Below, one piece after another: positions 23,764 through 31,737 of a DNA stretch of 64,000 bases; within the stretch, counting starts at the first letter, position 1; each line of letters opens with the position of its first letter. The notes below the pieces were generated by a model that was not told where the DNA came from, searched no databases, and saw nothing but the letters and a program-made list of their open reading frames with translations. The translations under genes were made by a program, and so were the position numbers. Source of the stretch: CG2-30-36-16 sp964372115 (GTDB lineage Bacteria; Bacteroidota; Ignavibacteria; Ignavibacteriales; Ignavibacteriaceae); assembly GCA_964372115.1 (NCBI GenBank), contig CAYJPN010000027.1, positions 1 to 64,000 of the forward strand. Direction: 5' to 3'.

Positions 23764-23975
23764 ACAAACGAAAACAAATTAAAAGTATCCGTGAGGGTAA
23801 TTATCTGGCGGAAGTAACGGTTGAAATACTGGAAACTAGCGAAAGTTGGTCCCCGTATTTGTTCTTGAAAGATGCTTATAAATTAGATGATGTTAGAGAA
23901 GCTTTACAAAAAAACGATTTGGAAAAAGCTATGAGACTAGCAAAGATTTATACTTTGCAACCTATTTCTGTTTAA
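23760..23975 (+). CDS. small protein paired with DUF4258 (probable antitoxin)
   Basis: This encodes 71 aa (MNKRKQIKSIREGNYLAEVT..., LKDAYKLDDVREALQKNDLE). The EGNYLAEVxVxxxE pattern and the C-terminal helix are typical of short proteins encoded right after DUF4258 genes. It overlaps the broken toxin gene by ATGA and has a strong RBS (AGGAGG) just upstream. Antitoxin role is inferred from the pairing. Confidence 0.7.
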   Translation: MNKRKQIKSIREGNYLAEVTVEILETSESWSPYLFLKDAYKLDDVREALQKNDLEKAMRLAKIYTLQPISV

Positions 23976-24453
23976 TATATTTCAACGCAACTCTTATACG
24001 AATGGCTAAAAAGTATAAAAGTGAAAGTTACTTCTGTTTCAAAATTAGTAACGGGGATTATTAATTATGCTCAAAACAATTGAAGAACTAAAAATAAACG
24101 GATAGAAAGCTTTAGGGTGTGGAATAAAATAGGACATTCATTAACAATTCAAAATGAATTTAATAATAATTTTATATTCCTGGATTAAGAAAAGGTTTTT
24201 CTATTCAACACCCATAATAGATTCTTTGGAACTTGCAGAAGCTACCAGGTTCCTATTGCAATACCAACAAGGCAGCGGCAATTATACTAAAGAACGAAAA
24301 AAGAAAGTTGATAAGATTACTATTAAGGATATTGTTCAACAGTATAAAAGAGAATAGTGAGTTTGTCATCCTTACTCATCACCCGTCACTATGTCGCAAT
24401 TTTTAATTTAGAATTTTTAATTTATTCCCTTTGCATTTATAAAGGAAAACGCT
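23976..24453. other. region with only a doubtful 67-codon frame
   Basis: A frame at 24154-24357 ends LELAEATRFLLQYQQGSGNY then TKERKKKVDKITIKDIVQQY, which could be the end of a small antitoxin. Its N-terminal part looks out of frame and I recognise no family. A copy of the TTTAGAATTTTTAATTTATT repeat lies at 24400-24429. Confidence 0.4.
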
Positions 24454-24657
24454 ATGGATAAAAAACTCTTTGAAAAAGCATTAAAGATGCCGGTAAATGA
24501 GCGAGTTGTATTTGCGGAATTAATTCTTGCCAGCATGGATCAAGAAAATGAAGAGGTGCGTACTGCATGGCTAGATGAAGTTAATTGTAGAATGAAAGCA
24601 GTTAAGGAGGGGCGAGCAAAATTGTTGGACTTTAAAGCGCTTTATAATGCAAGTTAA
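24454..24657 (+). CDS. addiction-module antitoxin component
   Basis: This encodes 67 aa. KALKMPVNERVVFAELILAS followed by VRTAWLDEVNCRMKAVKEGR fits the addiction module component family paired with RelE/ParE toxins. It is of the same class as 15863-16078 but clearly diverged. A good RBS (AAGGAAA) precedes the ATG. The toxin that overlaps its 3' end is broken. Confidence 0.83.
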   Translation: MDKKLFEKALKMPVNERVVFAELILASMDQENEEVRTAWLDEVNCRMKAVKEGRAKLLDFKALYNAS

Positions 24658-24980
24658 AATCCATCAACTGGCTGCAAATGAATTTAATGAAGCTATTGAA
24701 TGGTACGAACTTCTCCGTAGGAGTCCTTTGGACAATCAAAAGGATTAGGGCAGCGCTTTAAAAAATCTGTGATTGAGCATATTGATAAAATAAAATGAAT
24801 CCTGATTGGTTTCTTATAGAAGCTGATACTATTCATAGCGCAGCAAGCCGCAAGTTCAAAGTGGGAAGTCCGCAGAGCGGGATGGCCGCGCCAGAGGCGG
24901 GCGAACGCTTTGTGCACATATAAAGTATGCCAAGGCTTGCCATGGTTAGATGTAAAAGACCTAAAAAATATTCCGCATTA
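24647..24980 (+). pseudogene. degraded RelE/ParE toxin
   Basis: ATG 24647 opens MQVKIHQLAANEFNEAIEWY then ELLRR, a RelE/ParE start, and stops at 24746. A shifted frame continues with LGQRFKKSVIEHIDKI and NPDWFLIEADTIHSA. Between ~24850 and 24910 a G+C-rich segment (CGCAGAGCGGGATGGCCGCG) intrudes, and a last fragment (near 24920-24980) may be the end of the gene. Multiple lesions make it a clear pseudogene. Confidence 0.75.
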
Positions 24981-25060
24981 GGCGGACAGGTCAGCCAGTG
25001 GCTGACGGGCGCAACATAAAAAACAAAATGTTATAATGTAAAACTTTTACGGAGTGTTAA

Positions 25061-25273
25061 ATGGAAACAAAATCAATTTTGTTGGAAATCGGGAGACTGC
25101 CGGTTGAGGAAAAAATGTTGATAGTTGAAAAAACTATAAAAGCCATCCGGGAAAAAGAATTAAGAGAAAAAATGACCGGAGCAGTTGCAGAATTAAAGGA
25201 AGAGTATAGAAAAAATAGTGAATTGACAGCTTTTACCGATATTGACTTTGAGAATTTTTATGAAACAAGGTGA
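25061..25273 (+). CDS. antitoxin of a MazF-type module
   Basis: This encodes 70 aa (METKSILLEIGRLPVEEKML..., ending FTDIDFENFYETR). The start resembles short antitoxins of the addiction type (IxRLPVEEKxxIVE), and its 3' end overlaps the PemK/MazF-type toxin gene by 14 bp. RBS (CGGAG) seven bases before the ATG. Confidence 0.78.
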   Translation: METKSILLEIGRLPVEEKMLIVEKTIKAIREKELREKMTGAVAELKEEYRKNSELTAFTDIDFENFYETR

Positions 25274-25604
25274 AATTTGGCTTATCAACCTTGATCCCAC
25301 AATAGGCGCTGAAATTCAAAAAACACGACCTGCCATAATTGTTAACGACGATACCCTCGGGAGGTTACCGCTTAAAGTAATTGTACCCATAACTGAATGG
25401 AAAGATAGTTATAAAATTGCACCATGGATGGTGAAGATAAAACCTGATGAGCTTAACAACCTTACAAAAGTTTCTTCCGCAGATTGTTTCCAGGTTAGAT
25501 CAATTTCCGAACAAAGGTTTGTTAAACAAATTGGTTTAGTTGAAAATAATAAAATGGATCAAATAAGAGAAGGACTAACTAAGGTATTTTCAATTGACAT
25601 ATAG
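25260..25604 (+). CDS. MazF/PemK family endoribonuclease toxin
   Basis: This encodes 114 aa. MKQGEIWLINLDPTIGAEIQ followed by KTRPAIIVNDD is the canonical PemK/MazF start (G-E-I-W, G-x-E-x-x-K-x-R-P), and SSADCFQVRSISEQRFVKQI is the second conserved region. MazF toxins cut RNA at specific sequences. I chose ATG 25260 because the MKxGEIW start matches family members, whereas the frame extends to 25242. The module appears intact. Confidence 0.88.
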   Translation: MKQGEIWLINLDPTIGAEIQKTRPAIIVNDDTLGRLPLKVIVPITEWKDSYKIAPWMVKIKPDELNNLTKVSSADCFQVRSISEQRFVKQIGLVENNKMDQIREGLTKVFSIDI

Positions 25605-25678
25605 CTTATACAATTAATCACAAAAACTCCACCGCGGCGACTGACAACTATTTTATCTTGGTATTGCCAGTTATTAGC

Positions 25679-25777
25679 ATGAGAAAACCGGCGCATTTGT
25701 TTGACGGAAAAAATATTCTAAACCTTTCATTAATTGAAGAGATTGGATTTGATGCGCACGCGATTGAGATGCAGTAA
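25679..25777 (+). pseudogene. 3' stub of a UDP-glucose-dehydrogenase-like gene
   Basis: The 32 codons MRKPAHLFDGKNILNLSLIE then EIGFDAHAIEMQ match the C-terminal end of nucleotide-sugar dehydrogenases (xPxxFDGRNIL...LxxxGFxxxxIG). The remainder of the gene is missing upstream. Together with the 5' stubs it shows that a second dehydrogenase once occupied this locus. Confidence 0.75.
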
Positions 25778-25879
25778 CCACGCCTGAGGCGGGCATGCGT
25801 AGAATTTTTACTTTTTAATTTAGAATTTTTAATTTATTCCTTAATACCATACACAACTAAACAATTACAAGACTACACC

Positions 25880-26059
25880 ATGAACCATAAAGAAGAACTC
25901 TTAAAAAAACTATCCTCCCGCAGCGCAAAGATCGGCATTACCGGACTTGGTTATGTCGGGTCGCCTCTCGGTTTGATCTTTACCCGCAAAGGATTCCCCG
26001 TTATTGGCTTTGATGTTGACGAAACAAAAATACCCCTTCTCGATTGGAGTAAGCGTTAA
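25880..26059 (+). pseudogene. 5' stub of a nucleotide-sugar dehydrogenase (copy 3)
   Basis: The 59 codons MNHKEELLKKLSSRSAKIGI then TGLGYVGSPLGLIFTRKGFP end KIPLLDWSKR at TAA 26057. This copy combines the upstream sequence of copy 1 (17043) with the downstream sequence of copy 2 (22750), so it may represent the common parent. It sits directly before the legionaminic-acid operon. Confidence 0.87.
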
Positions 26060-26173
26060 GTTTAATGACATATGATAAAAAGTAAATTTTGAATGAAAAT
26101 GTTTGTGTGTTTTATTTACGTTAATAAAGTTGTTTAACTATGTTAATATTTTTATAAAGAGAAAGCTTTAGTA

Positions 26174-27148
26174 TTGAAAAAAATATTAGTCACCGGCGCT
26201 GCCGGATTTATAGGTTCTCATTTAACAGAATTTCTTGCCAAAGAAGGTTATGCTGTTAAAGCTTTTATCCACTATAATTCTAAAAATAATTGGGGATGGT
26301 TGGAATCTTCTGAGGTTAAGAATGAGGTTGAGGTTATTGCCGGAGATATTAGGGACTACGATTCTGTATATAATGCAATAAAAGGATGCAGCGGTGTTTT
26401 TCATTTAGCAGCATTAATTGGTATTCCTTATTCTTATCTATCACCAAAAGCATATATTGAAACGAATATAACCGGAACGTATAACGTGCTACAGTCAGCG
26501 AAAGAATTGGGACTTGAGCAAGTATTGGTTACTTCAACAAGTGAAACTTATGGAACTGCGCAATATGTCCCGATTGATGAAAAACACCCAATGGTAGGAC
26601 AATCACCCTATTCTGCATCAAAAATTGCTGCTGATCAATTGGCGATAAGTTATTTCCGATCATTCAATCTGCCGGTTAAAATTGTAAGACCATTCAATAC
26701 TTATGGACCAAGACAATCGGCAAGAGCCATTATTCCAACAGTAATTTCTCAAATACTTACCGGAAAGAGAACTCTAAAGCTTGGGAACATTGCTCCAACT
26801 AGAGATTTAACATTTGTAAAAGATACTTGCAAAGGATTTTTAGAAATTTTTAAGTGTGACAGACTTTTTGGTGAAATAACTAATGTCGGAATGAAAAACG
26901 AAATTACCATTGGGGATTTAGTTGACAAAATTTCCTCGTTATTGAAAGTAGAATTAGAAATTGAAACAGAGGGACAGAGAGTAAGACCAGAAAGTAGTGA
27001 AGTAGAAAGATTATTTTGTGACAATACTAAACTAAAAACAAATACAAATTGGGAAGCCGATTATGATCTTGAAAAAGGTTTAGTAGAAACGATTGAATGG
27101 CTAAAAAAGAATATCGATTTGTATAAACCAGAGATCTATAATGTTTAG
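26174..27148 (+). CDS. legB: NAD-dependent 4,6-dehydratase LegB
   Basis: This encodes 324 aa starting at TTG, an extended short-chain dehydrogenase. Motifs: VTGAAGFIGSHLTE (residues 6-19) for NAD, FHLAALIGIPYSY (~76-88), TSTSETYGTAQYVPIDE with the acid dyad (~120-136) and YSASK with catalytic Tyr146/Lys150. NTYGPRQSARAIIPT is characteristic of the LegB group. LegB dehydrates a GDP- or UDP-GlcNAc donor to the 4-keto-6-deoxy sugar, the first committed step to legionaminic acid. The presence of PtmE downstream favours the GDP-linked route. It opens the operon. Confidence 0.9.
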   Translation: MKKILVTGAAGFIGSHLTEFLAKEGYAVKAFIHYNSKNNWGWLESSEVKNEVEVIAGDIRDYDSVYNAIKGCSGVFHLAALIGIPYSYLSPKAYIETNITGTYNVLQSAKELGLEQVLVTSTSETYGTAQYVPIDEKHPMVGQSPYSASKIAADQLAISYFRSFNLPVKIVRPFNTYGPRQSARAIIPTVISQILTGKRTLKLGNIAPTRDLTFVKDTCKGFLEIFKCDRLFGEITNVGMKNEITIGDLVDKISSLLKVELEIETEGQRVRPESSEVERLFCDNTKLKTNTNWEADYDLEKGLVETIEWLKKNIDLYKPEIYNV

Positions 27149-27193
27149 AAGGTGGAGATTGTTTAATATGTTTAGAAAGTTGAGAAGGTTTTG

Positions 27194-27601
27194 ATGAATA
27201 GTGAGAGGCATATTTTTGCATTTGAGAAATTGAGGGTTTGCGAAGAGATTAGAATTCTTATAAAAATGATTTATCGGATTACAAAAGAATTTCCAAAAGA
27301 TGAACAGTTCTGTTTAGTCAATCAAATTAGAAGAGCGGTAATTTCTGTTAGCTCTAATTTAGCCGAAGGAAGTTCACGAACCAGTTCAAAGGATCAAGGG
27401 CATTATTATCAATTATGTTATTCAAGTTTGATGGAAGTTTTGAGCCAACTTATTGTTAGCAATGACCTTGACTATGTAAGTGATGCCCAATATCTTGAAA
27501 CAAGAAAGCAAATTGAAAATGTTTTCTATATGCTAAATGGCCTACGTAAAAGCGCACTATCTAAATCTCTTGAACATTTATCTCAACCTTCTCAACTGTG
27601 A
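27194..27601 (+). CDS. four-helix-bundle protein inserted in the leg operon
   Basis: This encodes 135 aa, an intact member of the four-helix-bundle (23S rRNA intervening-sequence-type) family: FPKDEQFCLVNQIRRAVISV then SSNLAEGSSRTSSKDQGHYY. It has no known role in sugar synthesis. It separates legB and legC, which are adjacent in most clusters, and is bordered by CTCAACCTTCTAAAC-type repeats (27149-27193 in reverse, 27575-27598). This suggests a recent passenger. I use ATG 27194 rather than the TTG three bases earlier. Confidence 0.85.
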   Translation: MNSERHIFAFEKLRVCEEIRILIKMIYRITKEFPKDEQFCLVNQIRRAVISVSSNLAEGSSRTSSKDQGHYYQLCYSSLMEVLSQLIVSNDLDYVSDAQYLETRKQIENVFYMLNGLRKSALSKSLEHLSQPSQL

Positions 27602-27603
27602 TT

Positions 27604-28782
27604 ATGAATAATTATCAAGAAGTAATCAACTTCATCAAATCTCTTTACCCAAACCAAAACCCTGTACCACTGCACGCGCCTGTGTTTTTAGGTAATGAAA
27701 AAAAGTACCTACTTGATTGTATTGATACTACATTTGTTTCTTATGTTGGTAAATACGTAACACAATTCGAAGAAATGACTGCGAAATATACTGGTTCTAA
27801 ATATGCTGTTGCAGTTGTAAACGGTACTGCTGCGTTACAAATTGCGCTACAAATTGCCGGTGTGGAATATGGGGATGAAGTAATAACCCAACCGTTGACT
27901 TTTGTCGCTACAGCAAATGCAATTTCACACTGCGGCGCTAAACCTGTTTTTGTTGATGTCGATTTAGACACCATGGGCATGTCCCCCGAAAAACTTGAAC
28001 ATTGGCTCAAACACAACACTAAACCCTCTAAACTTCCTCAACCTTCTAAACTTTCTCAACCTTTTTCTAAACCCATCAACACTTCAACAAATAAACCTAT
28101 TTCAGCCATCGTTCCAATGCACACATTCGGTTTCCCTTGCAGAATAGATGAAATAGTTGAGATCGCCGCAAAATATAATATTCCAGTAATTGAAGATTCT
28201 GCTGAATCATTGGGTTCATATTACAAAAACAAACACACAGGAACATTTGGCACGGCTGGTATTTTAAGTTACAATGGCAACAAAACAATTACTACTGGAG
28301 GGGGCGGAATGATAATAACAGATGATGAAGCGTTTGCAAAGAAAGCAAAACACATAACCACGACAGCCAAAGTCCCTCATAAGTGGGAATATGTACATGA
28401 TGAAATTGGTTATAATTACAGATTAACTAATATAAGCGCTGCTCTTGGTGTTGCTCAAATGGAAAAATTTGAATTAGTGCTGAAAAATAAAAAGGATACA
28501 GCCTCACTTTATCAAGATTTTTTTAAAAACACAGAGGTCGAGTTTATTGTAGAACCGAAGAATTCTAGTTCCAATTATTGGTTAAATTGTATAAAATTGA
28601 GTGAAAGAGATAAAAGGGATTTATTTTTAGAACAAACAAATACGAATGGAGTAATGACCAGACCGATTTGGCGACTAATGAATAAATTAGATATGTATAA
28701 GGATTGTATACTGGGTAATATCGAAAATTCATTATGGCTTGAAGATCGTATTGTAAACATTCCGAGTGGGTATCGTAAGTAA
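27604..28782 (+). CDS. legC: LegC family aminotransferase with in-frame repeat insert
   Basis: This encodes 392 aa, a DegT/DnrJ/EryC1-type PLP enzyme. NGTAALQIALQIAG (~73-86), the PLP-contacting Asp in VIEDSAESLGS (Asp198) and the Schiff-base Lys227 in SYNGNKTITTGGGG are present. MNNYQEVINFIKSLYP is the LegC-type start. It aminates the 4-keto sugar made by LegB. Residues ~139-165 (PSKLPQPSKLSQPFSKPINT...) are Pro/Ser/Lys-rich, absent from the expected fold, and encoded by the same CTCAACCTTCTAAAC repeat found between genes. The insert lies on a surface-likely loop before AIVPMHTFG, so activity may survive. Confidence 0.9.
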   Translation: MNNYQEVINFIKSLYPNQNPVPLHAPVFLGNEKKYLLDCIDTTFVSYVGKYVTQFEEMTAKYTGSKYAVAVVNGTAALQIALQIAGVEYGDEVITQPLTFVATANAISHCGAKPVFVDVDLDTMGMSPEKLEHWLKHNTKPSKLPQPSKLSQPFSKPINTSTNKPISAIVPMHTFGFPCRIDEIVEIAAKYNIPVIEDSAESLGSYYKNKHTGTFGTAGILSYNGNKTITTGGGGMIITDDEAFAKKAKHITTTAKVPHKWEYVHDEIGYNYRLTNISAALGVAQMEKFELVLKNKKDTASLYQDFFKNTEVEFIVEPKNSSSNYWLNCIKLSERDKRDLFLEQTNTNGVMTRPIWRLMNKLDMYKDCILGNIENSLWLEDRIVNIPSGYRK

Positions 28783-28784
28783 AC

Positions 28785-29453
28785 ATGAATGATAAAAAAA
28801 AGAAAATTGTTGTAATTGGTGGCGGTGGTCATGCCAAGGTTATCATTACTATTTTGAAAAGATTAAACACTTTTATAATTTGCGGTTATACGGATAATGA
28901 GGATAAAGGTGATTTATTAGGGATCCCATACTTAGGGAATGACGAAAAACTTGGCGGACTATTTTTGAGCGGGGTGAGATGTGCAGTAATCGGGATAGGA
29001 CAAATAAAGTCTTCTGCTACGAGGAAACAAATTTTTAATAATTTAATTTCAATAGGTTTTGAACTACCAGTAATAATTGCTCCATCAGCTATAGTTAATG
29101 AATATGTAAGTATAGGAAAAGGGACTGTTTTAATGGACGGAGTAATTATTAATACAGGAACTAAAATAGGTGAAGCTTGCATAATTAATACTAAAGCTTC
29201 TATTGACCACGATTGCAAAATCGGAAATTTTACTCACATTGCGCCAGGAGTTACTTTATCAGGAGACGTACGGATAGGGGATAATGTGTTGATCGGTACA
29301 GGCGCCTCGGTTGTACAATCTAGAAAAATTGCTGATAATTCTATTGTTGCGGCGGGTTCTGCCGTTACTAGTTTTATATTAACTCCCGGAACATATATTG
29401 GAGTGCCCGCCCGCTTAATGCCAACAAAAGATGACTTCAAAACCAAAAAATAA
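28785..29453 (+). CDS. sugar O/N-acetyltransferase, NeuD/PglD/LegH family
   Basis: This encodes 222 aa. A Rossmann-like N-terminal domain (IVVIGGGGHAKVI, residues 8-20) is followed by a left-handed beta-helix of hexapeptide repeats (~95-205; IGKGTVLMDGVIINTGTKIG, then IGEACIINT and IDHDCKIGNFTHIAPG with the catalytic His). In this operon it most likely N-acetylates the 4-amino group produced by LegC (LegH role). An O-acetyltransferase (NeuD) role is the alternative. It starts two bases after the legC stop. Confidence 0.85.
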   Translation: MNDKKKKIVVIGGGGHAKVIITILKRLNTFIICGYTDNEDKGDLLGIPYLGNDEKLGGLFLSGVRCAVIGIGQIKSSATRKQIFNNLISIGFELPVIIAPSAIVNEYVSIGKGTVLMDGVIINTGTKIGEACIINTKASIDHDCKIGNFTHIAPGVTLSGDVRIGDNVLIGTGASVVQSRKIADNSIVAAGSAVTSFILTPGTYIGVPARLMPTKDDFKTKK

Positions 29454-29454
29454 T

Positions 29455-30465
29455 ATGGATAGAAAAAAGACTTTCATAATTGCCGAGGCAGGCGTAAATC
29501 ACAATGGTTCACGTGATACTGCTTTTAGACTTATTGATGCCGCTAAAGAAGCCGGAGCCGACGCAGTAAAATTTCAATCGTTCAAAGCCGTAAGCCTTGT
29601 TTCTAAAAAAGCTGAAAAAGCAGAGTACCAAAAACAAACTACTAGTTCAAATGAATCACAATATGAGATGATTAAGAAGTTAGAACTAAGTTTAAAAGAT
29701 CATCATAAACTGATAGCTTATTGTTTAAAAAAAGAAATTCAATTTCTTTCTTCACCTTTTGATTTGGACAGTATTGATTTGCTAAATGAATTGGGCTTAG
29801 AAATATTTAAAATTCCTTCTGGTGAAATTATAAACCTGCCTTATTTAAGAAAAATTGGAAAATTCAATAAAAATGTAATTCTTTCAACCGGGATGAGTGC
29901 CCTTGGTGAAATTGAAGATGCAATAGATGTTCTAGTTGAAAATGGAACAGATCGAGAAAAGATAACCGTTTTACAGTGTAATACTGAATATCCAACTCCA
30001 TATGAAGATGTAAATCTAAAAGCAATGCTTACTATTAAAAACGCTTTTAATGTAAAAGTAGGATATTCTGACCATACAAAAGGAATTGAGGTTCCAATAG
30101 CAGCAGTCGCTCTTGGTGCCGAAGTAATTGAAAAGCATTTTACTCTTGACCGGAATATGGAAGGTCCCGATCATAAAGCTTCACTTGAACCAAATGAACT
30201 AAAACAAATGGTTGAGTCAATCAGAATTATTGAAATAGCATTAGGTAATGGAATTAAAAAACCATCAAAATCCGAGTTGAAAAACAAGCCAATTGCTAGA
30301 AAAAGTATAGTGGCTATTGATACAATAAAAAGGGGGGAATTATTTACATTAAATAATATTGGTATTAAAAGACCCGGGAATGGAATTTCGCCAATGAGAT
30401 GGGATGAAGTTTTAGGTAAAACAGCAAATAAAGATTTTGAAGTTGACAATTTGATAGAACTGTAA
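29455..30465 (+). CDS. legI: N,N'-diacetyllegionaminate synthase (NeuB/LegI family)
   Basis: This encodes 336 aa. FIIAEAGVNHNGSRDTAFRL is the NeuB start, GADAVKFQSFKA follows, and LSTGMSALGEIEDA, VGYSDHTKGIE and EKHFTLDRNMEGPDHKASLE are the conserved barrel motifs. The C-terminal SAF (antifreeze-like) domain starts near residue 280 (ARKSIVAIDTIKRGELFTLN). It condenses a hexosamine with phosphoenolpyruvate to make the nonulosonic acid. An earlier ATG at 29431 overlaps the previous gene; I prefer 29455. Confidence 0.9.
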   Translation: MDRKKTFIIAEAGVNHNGSRDTAFRLIDAAKEAGADAVKFQSFKAVSLVSKKAEKAEYQKQTTSSNESQYEMIKKLELSLKDHHKLIAYCLKKEIQFLSSPFDLDSIDLLNELGLEIFKIPSGEIINLPYLRKIGKFNKNVILSTGMSALGEIEDAIDVLVENGTDREKITVLQCNTEYPTPYEDVNLKAMLTIKNAFNVKVGYSDHTKGIEVPIAAVALGAEVIEKHFTLDRNMEGPDHKASLEPNELKQMVESIRIIEIALGNGIKKPSKSELKNKPIARKSIVAIDTIKRGELFTLNNIGIKRPGNGISPMRWDEVLGKTANKDFEVDNLIEL

Positions 30466-31650
30466 ATGAATAAACGTAAAATTTGCATATTTACCGGCAC
30501 TAGAGCCGAATACGGTCTGCTAAAACCTCTTATTGATGAACTTAAGATTGAGAAGTCTGTTGAATTACAACTTCTTATATCAGGTATGCACCTTTCTCCT
30601 GAATTTGGATTAACATATAAAGAAATTGAGCTAGATGGTTTTAGTGCAATTGAAAAAGTAGAAATATTGCTTTCATCTGATACAGCAATTGGCGTTTCAA
30701 AGGCAATGGGTCTGGGAATGATATCATTTGCGGAGGCTTTGGATAGATTAAAACCTGATCTATTAGTGGGTTTAGGAGATAGATTTGAACTTTTAGCCTT
30801 AGCAACTACAGCTTTAATTCAAAATATACCAATTGCTCATATTCATGGTGGTGAAGTTACTTCAGGCGCTTATGACGATGCTTTCCGGCACTCAATTACA
30901 AAAATGTCAAGCATACATTTTGCATCTACAGAAATTTATAAAAAAAGAATTATCCAATTAGGTGAAAATCCTAAAACTGTATTTAATGTTGGTGCACTTG
31001 GACTTGATAATATTAAGAAAATAAAACTTTTATCTAAAAGTGAGCTAGAAAAGTCGCTTTCATTTAATCTTGATAAACCTTTTTTTATTGTTACGTTTCA
31101 TCCGGTAACACTAGAAAATAAATCAGCGGAAAAGCAGACTATAGAATTACTAAATGCTTTAGAAAAGTTCAGCGATTATAAAATTATAATTACCAAACCG
31201 AATTCTGATAACGATGGTAGGGTTATAATTAAACTTATTGATGAATTTGTTGATAAAAATAAAGAGCGATCAAAATCATTTAATTCATTAGGTCAGTTAC
31301 GGTATTTATCTGCATTAAAATATGCAGAAATGATGATTGGGAATTCTTCAAGTGGAATTATGGAAATGCCTTTCTTCAATAAACCAACAATAAATATTGG
31401 GGATAGACAAAAAGGTAGAATATTTCCTAAATCAGTAATACAATGTGAACCAAATGTTGCTTCAATAGTTGAGGCAGTTGAAAAGGGTTTTGATAAAAGG
31501 TTTAAAAAAGTTTATGAAGAGGGAATGAAAATTTACGGAAACGGAAGTGCGGCGAAGAAAATAAAAAAAATACTTATAGAGACGGATTTCTCGAAATTAG
31601 TTAAAAAAGATTTTTACGATTTGCCATCAATTTTAGAAGAGAATATCTAA
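30466..31650 (+). CDS. legG: hydrolysing UDP/GDP-GlcNAc 2-epimerase (NeuC/LegG)
   Basis: This encodes 394 aa in the GT-B epimerase fold. KICIFTGTRAEYGLLKPLID, VGLGDRFELLALA, HIHGGEVTSGAYDDAFRHSI and IGNSSSGIMEMPFF are diagnostic of the hydrolysing NeuC/LegG branch. It removes the nucleotide while inverting C2, giving the free 2,4-diacetamido-6-deoxymannose used by LegI. The gene starts immediately after the legI stop, so the two are coupled. Confidence 0.9.
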   Translation: MNKRKICIFTGTRAEYGLLKPLIDELKIEKSVELQLLISGMHLSPEFGLTYKEIELDGFSAIEKVEILLSSDTAIGVSKAMGLGMISFAEALDRLKPDLLVGLGDRFELLALATTALIQNIPIAHIHGGEVTSGAYDDAFRHSITKMSSIHFASTEIYKKRIIQLGENPKTVFNVGALGLDNIKKIKLLSKSELEKSLSFNLDKPFFIVTFHPVTLENKSAEKQTIELLNALEKFSDYKIIITKPNSDNDGRVIIKLIDEFVDKNKERSKSFNSLGQLRYLSALKYAEMMIGNSSSGIMEMPFFNKPTINIGDRQKGRIFPKSVIQCEPNVASIVEAVEKGFDKRFKKVYEEGMKIYGNGSAAKKIKKILIETDFSKLVKKDFYDLPSILEENI

Positions 31651-31737
31651 AGATGTTTCATAGATTCAATCAACCAATCATCCATATTTCTTATAAAAAT
31701 TATTGCTAATTCCCAAATTTAAATCAAAATAAATTTT

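Noticed and set aside
24154..24357. 67-codon frame as a gene
   Set aside because: No family resemblance I can support, and the N-terminal half appears out of frame; kept only as a note in the gap entry.
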